A stretch of 64,000 nucleotides of DNA, taken from contig CANNZV010000435.1 of assembly GCA_947561585.1 (NCBI GenBank), positions 186,001 through 250,000 of the forward strand. The letters are read 5' to 3'. Position numbers and translations under genes: made by a program. Of the stretch, positions 58,208 through 64,000 are shown one piece after another (position 1 is the first letter of the stretch; each line of letters starts with the position of its first letter). This DNA comes from Caprella mutica (lineage: Eukaryota; Arthropoda; Malacostraca; Amphipoda; Caprellidae). Below the pieces are notes generated by a model. The model was given only the letters and a program-made list of their open reading frames with translations, did not search any database and was not told where the DNA came from.

Positions 58208-58534
58208 AACATGCCACAGCAAAGTGTAGATCACGGATCATCTCCAAATACACAGCATTCATAGCTGCATACATGCATACAAACTCTATGTATTAGCATG
58301 CATATTTGGACGCAGCCGAATTGTTTTCCATGGTTTTGCTTGGTATATTCTATGAACTGCTGGGGATATTGTGTGAACTGCTGGGGATATTATGCAGACA
58401 TGTCAGGCTCTGGATAAACATGATGCTACCAACTTTCAGCTAAATCAAACATGTTGCAAATGACCGCGCCAAAGGTTTACTGTATATCACAGGGACATGG
58501 TGAACTAGATAGAATTATGTACGGTGGTACGTTT

Positions 58535-58740
58535 AGACTTATTGGACGGGTTGAAATTTTCGATCAAGTAAAAGTATGATAAAAATTATTTAATTTTTAT
58601 TTTGAAGTTTTGGATCATGTAAGAAAAAAAATGTTATTTTAATTGGTATCCATGATACCTCAAGGTATCATGGATACCAATTAAAATAATACTTGGTATA
58701 TCCATGATACCTGCACGTATCATTGATACCGTTTATATGT
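58535..58740. mobile_element. MITE family B, partial and rearranged
   Basis: GAAATTTTCGATCAAGTAAA at the left, then a perfect TTGGTATCCATGATACCT core palindrome and a second, diverged GATACCTGCACGTATCATTG core. The outer ends are missing. Confidence 0.65.
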
Positions 58741-58744
58741 ATCA

Positions 58745-59330
58745 TAGCACACTAAATATTATTTAAATATCATAATATAATATTTGTACCAAATTACCTT
58801 TAAATTTAACATAAATTCAAAGTTTTAAAAAGGGTTGAAAAAGTTTAACCTTTAAGGTAAGCTTACCGTCATGTCGAAAAGGGTAAGGGTAAAGAGCATG
58901 TCAAAAGGTTAAAATAGACCAAAAAATGGAGTAAAAAATAATATCGAATATAATCCCTATTTGAATTAAACCGAAAGACGGTTGGTTAAGTTCATGTATA
59001 ACCTGCTAAAAAGTAGCCTTTGTTGTACTTGGAAATGAGGTTTTGAAGTTCGATAGCAATTCATGTGAGATATTATAACTACCTGAAAATAAAAAAACAT
59101 ATATTAAAAAAATAAAAAACTATTTAATCATAAAATGACAGTTGAATTTCAATATTCATCATTTCTGTAGCAAATATTCATAAGATATTTAACATGAATG
59201 TTACAAATATTTAAAAGATGCCTTTATATTTATCATATATGTTTTTTTAAACAAGTATCCAACTCGTATCCCTGTATCCCATTTACTGTTTTCTTAAATG
59301 GATACCATGCATGCTGGGCAGTAGTTAGGA
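58745..59330. other. AT-rich intergenic DNA, nothing recognised
   Basis: Contains AAAAAGGTTAAAA-like motifs near 58830-58920 but nothing I can classify. Confidence 0.45.
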
Positions 59331-59336
59331 CACTAT

Positions 59337-59845
59337 ATGTGGTGTATGCCTCATAAGGTGAGTATGTGGTGTATGCCTCATAAGGTGAGTATGTGGTGCA
59401 TGCCTCATAAGGTGAGTATGTGGTGTATGCCTTATAAGGTGAGTATGTGGTGTATGCCTTATAAGGTGAGTATGTGGCACATGCCTCATAAGGTGAGTAT
59501 GTGGCACATGCCTCATAAGGTGAGTATGTGGCACATGCCTCATAAGGTGAGTATGTGGCACATGCCTCATAAGGTGAGTATGTGGCACATGCCTCATAAG
59601 GTGAGTATGTGGCACATGCCTCATAAGGTGAGTATGTGGTGTATGCCTTATAAGGTGAGTATGTGGCACATGCCTCATAAGGTGAGTATGTGGCACATGC
59701 CTCATAAGGTGAGTATGTGGCACATGCCTCATAAGGTGAGTATGTGGTGCATGTCTCATAAGGTGAGTATGTGGTGCATGTCTCATAAGGTGAGTATGTG
59801 GTGCATGTCTCATAAGGTGAGTATGTGGTGCATGTCTCATAAGGT
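59337..59845 (+). repeat. 27-bp minisatellite with consensus 5' splice sites, about 19 copies
   Basis: The unit is AAGGTGAGTATGTGGCACAT plus GCCTCAT. AAGGTGAGTATG is identical in 18 units, with GGTGAG at 59356, 59383 and so on to 59815. The 19th unit reads AAGGTGAATATA. Variation falls in the other half (GTGTATGCCT, GCACATGCCT, GTGCATGTCT). Long frames on both strands follow from 27 being a multiple of 3. Confidence 0.96.
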
Positions 59846-59849
59846 GAAT

Positions 59850-60325
59850 ATATGTAAATAATATATATTGTTTTGATATTTTAAAAATACATTGAAATAA
59901 ATAAATAATTATTTTGAAGGTTTTGCTTACAAGATAAAACTATAACAATTTCCATAATTTCATACATTAAAATTGAAAAAAGTAGCATTTTTCTGTTACC
60001 ATACATTTTACCCGGATAGTACTTTTTATCGCAATGACTTTTTTCTCTGATAGTACATTAACAATACTGTTCACAATGCCCACAATGACTTAATTAGTTC
60101 ACATCCATCTCATTGCTGTGAATCACTGTTCCTATTTACAAACATTAGCCTGTATAATGAGCAAATGCTAACCACAATCGATAGGTATTAAATATTCCGT
60201 AGGCACGCGTACTACGACCACAGACATGAATTATTCATGTTGTAATTTGAATAGTATTCATTCATACCTTTTAAATACCAAGCAACGTGCTGTGCATGCT
60301 GATGATGCAACGTTTGTTGTGATAC
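59850..60325. other. AT-rich intergenic DNA, nothing recognised
   Basis: No gene seen. GATAGTAC motifs at 60014 and 60048 echo the 54-kb region. Confidence 0.4.
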
Positions 60326-60329
60326 AACG

Positions 60330-60665
60330 TTTTTAAAAAGAGATTGATACGTTTATTGGGCTTGAGCGTTTATTAAATGGGGTTGATACGTTTGTGGTGC
60401 TTGAACATTTTTTTTTAATTGAGATTGATAAACGTTTTAAGTGCTTGAACGTTTTTAAAATGGGGTAGATACGTTTGTAGTGCTTGAACGTTTATAAAAT
60501 GGGGTTGATACGTTTGTAGTGCTTCAACGTTTTTTTTTAAATAGGGTTGATACGTTTGTAGTGCTTCAACGTTTTTTTATAAATGGGGTTGATACGTTTG
60601 CACTGTTTGAACGTTTTTTTTCAAATTGAGGTTGATGAACGTTTTCTGTGCTTGAACGTTTATAA
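60330..60665 (+). repeat. About 40-bp degenerate minisatellite with AACGTT
   Basis: Units contain GTTGATACGTTTGTAGTGCT and TGAACGTTTTT with T-runs of varying length, about 8 copies. The AACGTTT motif links it to 33.72-34.09 kb. Confidence 0.85.
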
Positions 60666-60669
60666 AATC

Positions 60670-61465
60670 AGTCCGCTAAGCATTTGAGATACTGTAAACT
60701 AATTAATTAGTTTGTTATTGAAATCTATAATAGAACCAATAAAATGGAAATGAATTATTGTATTTTCATAATTTATTCCACAGATAATACTATATAATTA
60801 ACAAATTGCCATAAAATTCTTCTATATTCTACTTTTGGTACAAAATATACAAATCTGTACAATTGATATAATGTTTTAAAATGAATAGGGATTTCCCTTG
60901 TATTTACGTTCAAAAACTGAATCATTAAAACTAAGTAATTTTCACAGTTTTCAGTTTAAAATAGTAGGTAGCTGCTAGAATTTATTTTTTAATTTAAAAA
61001 AAATTAAAACCTCATTCTGTTTTTTAACATTTCCCCTAAAAAGCCCAAAAATACGTATTATTTTCAATCTTAAATAACTCCATTTTTCATCGAATTTCAT
61101 CAAGCAGTTTTGTTAGGAAATGATGTTCACTACACGATTCAATTCCTTGGATGAGATCATGAACAGAGCTTAGGGAGGCAGTTCAAAAAGGTCATTATTC
61201 AAATTATTGCCAGAGTTGGCTATGCGATATCGCCACAATATCGGGTTATAGTAGCTTCTTTCTAACGGTTATTTTGGGTTGTTCTGACCCTACCTTGCAC
61301 CCAAATACAAAGTAATTAAGGTATTAATTGAATCTTAAGCAGACATCAAAAATCTTATGAGCAAGACTGATGGTAAAAATGCATCTGTGAAATTTTTAAT
61401 GATAAATTTGTCGAATTTGTGAATATTGGAGCAGAGTTTCAGTTCTTGACTATGAATTGGTAAAT
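60670..61465. other. AT-rich intergenic DNA, nothing recognised
   Basis: A less AT-biased stretch at 61130-61320 (around CTATGCGATATCGCCACAAT) may be an old interspersed element. No frame or domain is visible. Confidence 0.4.
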
Positions 61466-61469
61466 AGGA

Positions 61470-62300
61470 GGTGATACAGTGTCCATACCTACTTCTACTA
61501 GCGACTCTGACGTCAAAATGACACCAATGGTACACAGAAGGTGATACAGTGTCCATACCTACTTCTACCAGCGACTCTGACGTCAAAATGACACCAATGG
61601 TACACAGAAGGTGATACAGTGTCCATACCTACTTCTACCAGCGGCTGTGACGTCAAAATGACACCAATGGTACACAGAAGGTGATACAGTGTCCATACCT
61701 ACTTCTCCTAGTGACTCTGACGTCAAAATGACACCAATGGTACACAGAAGGTGATACAGTGTCCATACCTTCTTCTACTAGCGACTCTGACGTCAAAATG
61801 ACACCAATGGTACACAGAAGGTGATACAGTGTCCATACCTACTTCTACCAGCGACTCTGACGTCAAAATGACACCAATGGTACACAGAAGGTGATACAGT
61901 GTCCATACCTACTTCTACCAGCGGCTGTGACGTCAAAATGACACCAATGGTACACAGAAGGTGATACAGTGTCCATACCTACTTCTCCTAGTGACTCTGA
62001 CGTCAAAATGACACCAATGGTACACAGAAGGTGATACAGTGTCCATACCTACTTCTACTAGTGACGCTGACGTCAAAATGACACCAATGGTACACAGAAG
62101 GTGATACAGTGTCCATACCTACTTCTACTAGCGACTGTGACGTCAAAATGACACCAATGGTACACAGAAGGTGATACAGTGTCCATACCTACTTCTCCTA
62201 GTGACTCTGACGTCAAAATGACACCAATGATACACAGAAGGTGATACAGTGTCCATACCTACTTCTCCTAGTGACTCTGACGTCAAAATGACACCAATGA
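61470..62300 (+). repeat. 70-bp satellite with invariant TGACGTCA, 12 copies
   Basis: The unit starts AAGGTGATACAGTGTCCATA and ends TGACACCAATGGTACACAG. TGACGTCA is perfect in all 12 units at 61508 + 70n, up to 62278, while flanking bases vary (GACTC, GGCTG, GACGC). CCAAT follows 16 bp after the start of each CRE. A single-copy relative lies at 14697-14850. Confidence 0.96.
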
Positions 62301-62304
62301 TAAC

Positions 62305-62848
62305 CTCTTTACATTGAATTAGAGTTAATATTACACCATTTTAGGTCAAGGAACTGGTTTTTGGTTCATAATACAGAAAAGGCTTCACTCTATGTTATAT
62401 ATGTTACATAATTTATGTAGCATGATTAATATATTACGCAAAATAAACTCGTTATAAAGGTATAATTAGCTTTTTATAGAGTGGGTATTATTTAAAATAT
62501 CTGATAAACTAAAAATAGAAGGAAAAATTGCCTTAATTTTATGGAAATTATTTATAAGTACTTAAATAGTAAACAATACTTAATCTGGAAATTATAATAC
62601 ATACTATTTTAACCTAATAAATGATAGGTTGTAGAGTTTCTTCCTGTTTTGATACTTTTAAAAACCCTTGATTTACTATTACCTGTTTTTTATTATCCAT
62701 TGAATAGTTTAGAGTTTATTTATCAATCCACAGAGAGTCTACATCAGTAGGTACGTAAGTTTAAAAAAGTCTAACGCCGCTGCACACCCACGAACAAGCA
62801 GCGGCACACCACCGAAACAACCGCCAACTCAGTTGCCAGATAGCCACT
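62305..62848. other. AT-rich DNA with a small GC hairpin
   Basis: GCCGCTGC and GCAGCGGC (about 62775-62806) form an 8-bp stem. Nothing else is recognised. Confidence 0.45.
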
Positions 62849-62849
62849 T

Positions 62850-63135
62850 AGTTACGAATTATCGGTCCGTATCACATCGGGTCTTATATGAATTAACTAT
62901 ATAACAATTTTTTATTTGGTATCCAGGATACCTATTAAAATAAATGAAATAATAATTATTATATCATTTTTTCGGAAAAAATTTCGGGTCCACATTTTCG
63001 ACCATGTAAGAAATTGCAACTCGTATCCATGATACCTGCAGGTATCATGGATACCAATAGAAATAACCGAGTTAAACAATACATTTTTTTTGTACGAAAA
63101 GGTGGAACCAGTCAATATCTCGTAACTTACCATAC
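62850..63135. mobile_element. MITE family B, long or nested copy with GTATC core
   Basis: AGTTACGAATTATCGGTCCG at the left, CAATATCTCGTAACTTACC at the right, a perfect GATACCTGCAGGTATC core near 63030, and extra internal sequence (TTGGTATCCAGGATACCTAT at about 62917), suggesting a nested or composite insertion. Confidence 0.7.
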
Positions 63136-63139
63136 AATG

Positions 63140-63495
63140 GTCAATCCGGTGATGGTATCGGTATTACGTATGGATGGCATGAAGACACCATTCCAAACTA
63201 CTTTAATAACATCGAAATTATAGATGCAAATTAGTTGTTACATCCGTACATGCTTTGGCTACAGTTTGATTTATCGCATCATTATTCTATATAATAATTG
63301 CTCACTAAATTCCACCGCCACAAATTTAAAAGATGCTTTTCCAGTCTTAATTATAGCATTGGAAATAATTAGAGTTATAATATAGAGGCAGCTAAACCAA
63401 CATGACTCTTATTATGATAATGACCAATCACCTCAGAAACAAAGGGGTCTATCATTTAATATAGTGAAGCTATAAACAAATTATCTAAATCATAA
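63140..63495. other. Intergenic DNA, nothing recognised
   Basis: No supported frame, RNA gene or repeat. Confidence 0.45.
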
Positions 63496-63499
63496 CAAT

Positions 63500-63990
63500 T
63501 TAGGACAGTGCACATTCATGGTGGGCATTATAGAAGATCAAGTGGAAGACCCATGATAATTCTACCGTATTCCAGTTTGGAAAACATGACTTTTGTCAGT
63601 TCAAATTTGCAGCGACAGATATATAGTTATTGCGGGGCCATAGAAGATTAAGAGGGGAAAGTTATAGTGGGGCCTTAGAAGATTGAAAGATAGTTATAGT
63701 GGGGCCTTAGAAGATTGAAAGATAGTTATGGTGGGGCCATAGAAGATTAAGAGAAGAAAGTTATAGTGGGGCCTTAGAAGATCGAGAGAGATTTATGGTG
63801 AGGCCATAGAAAATTAAAAGCGATTTATGGTGGGGCCGTAGAAGATTGAGAAGGATTTATGGTGGGGCCATAGAAGATTTAGAAGGATTTATGGTGGGGC
63901 CATAGAAACTTCAGAGGGGAGAGTTATCGTCGGACTAGAGAAGATTAAAATAGATCAAATCTTCTATGGCCCCATTACAGCTTTCATTCT
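63500..63990 (+). repeat. GGGGCCATAG-family array with terminal inverted arm
   Basis: About 10 forward units of roughly 31 bp (GTTATGGTGGGGCCATAGAA plus GATTGAGAGAG) occupy 63630-63950. They are followed by one inverted arm, AATCTTCTATGGCCCC, near 63957. Amplification is on the forward arm here, the opposite of 8.95 and 33.1 kb. The array may continue past the window. Confidence 0.88.
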
Positions 63991-64000
63991 GGGTACCTTC

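Noticed and set aside
59325..59861. 170-codon frames on both strands
   Set aside because: 27-bp repeat artefact.

Overview
This is eukaryotic, animal, nuclear DNA. It is AT-rich, gene-poor and unusually full of tandem repeats and short non-autonomous transposons. I recognise three protein genes. Two are paralogous secreted glycine-rich proteins, each with a TATA box and a 5-codon first exon. The third is an intronless class III POU-homeodomain transcription factor (vvl/Cf1a/Brn type). A tiny signal-peptide exon followed by a glycine-rich exon is typical of arthropod cuticle-type genes, and vvl is intronless in Drosophila. An arthropod is therefore my best guess at the host. This is inference; no species is assigned.

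Layout. 0.1-3.6 kb: dispersed repeats, 31- and 32-bp minisatellites and a 7-copy outpost of a 71-bp satellite. 4.08-6.43 kb: glycine-rich gene 1, with MITEs in intron 1 and a hairpin in intron 2. 6.9-10.3 kb: a TIR element, a 32-bp minisatellite with a 320-bp higher-order period, and a copy of the 0.1-kb repeat in opposite orientation. 11.49-13.6 kb: glycine-rich gene 2. 14.2-28.5 kb: a chain of minisatellites (20-45 bp units) alternating with foldback MITEs. 28.9-31.5 kb: promoter, CDS and 3' region of the POU gene, including a 94-codon frame that stays open directly after its stop codon. 32.4-35.5 kb: more MITEs and small arrays. 35.745-52.183 kb: one array of 231 full 71-bp units in perfect register, with large internal segmental duplications. 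52.4-64 kb: further arrays (11, 83, 42, 26, 27, 40 and 70 bp) in otherwise featureless AT-rich DNA.

How the parts relate. The two glycine-rich genes share promoter, 5' UTR and exon architecture and probably form a tandem pair expressed in the same tissue, plausibly epidermis. The POU gene is a separate developmental regulator with its own GC-rich promoter. No transposase, reverse transcriptase or other autonomous mobile-element protein could be recognised. Tandem repeats cover roughly 45% of the window by my addition of intervals.

The main pattern is that several arrays are amplified pieces of palindromic or dispersed elements that also occur here as single copies: the GGGGCCATAG family, the 71-bp satellite, the 31-bp repeat at 5.35 kb, the GTATCCATGATAC core and the 70-bp TGACGTCA unit. 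The window looks like a snapshot of satellite birth from foldback elements. The other items most worth checking are the possible stop-codon readthrough of the POU gene, two unrelated arrays that both carry CRE plus CCAAT motifs, and an array of 18 consensus 5' splice-site sequences at 27-bp intervals.
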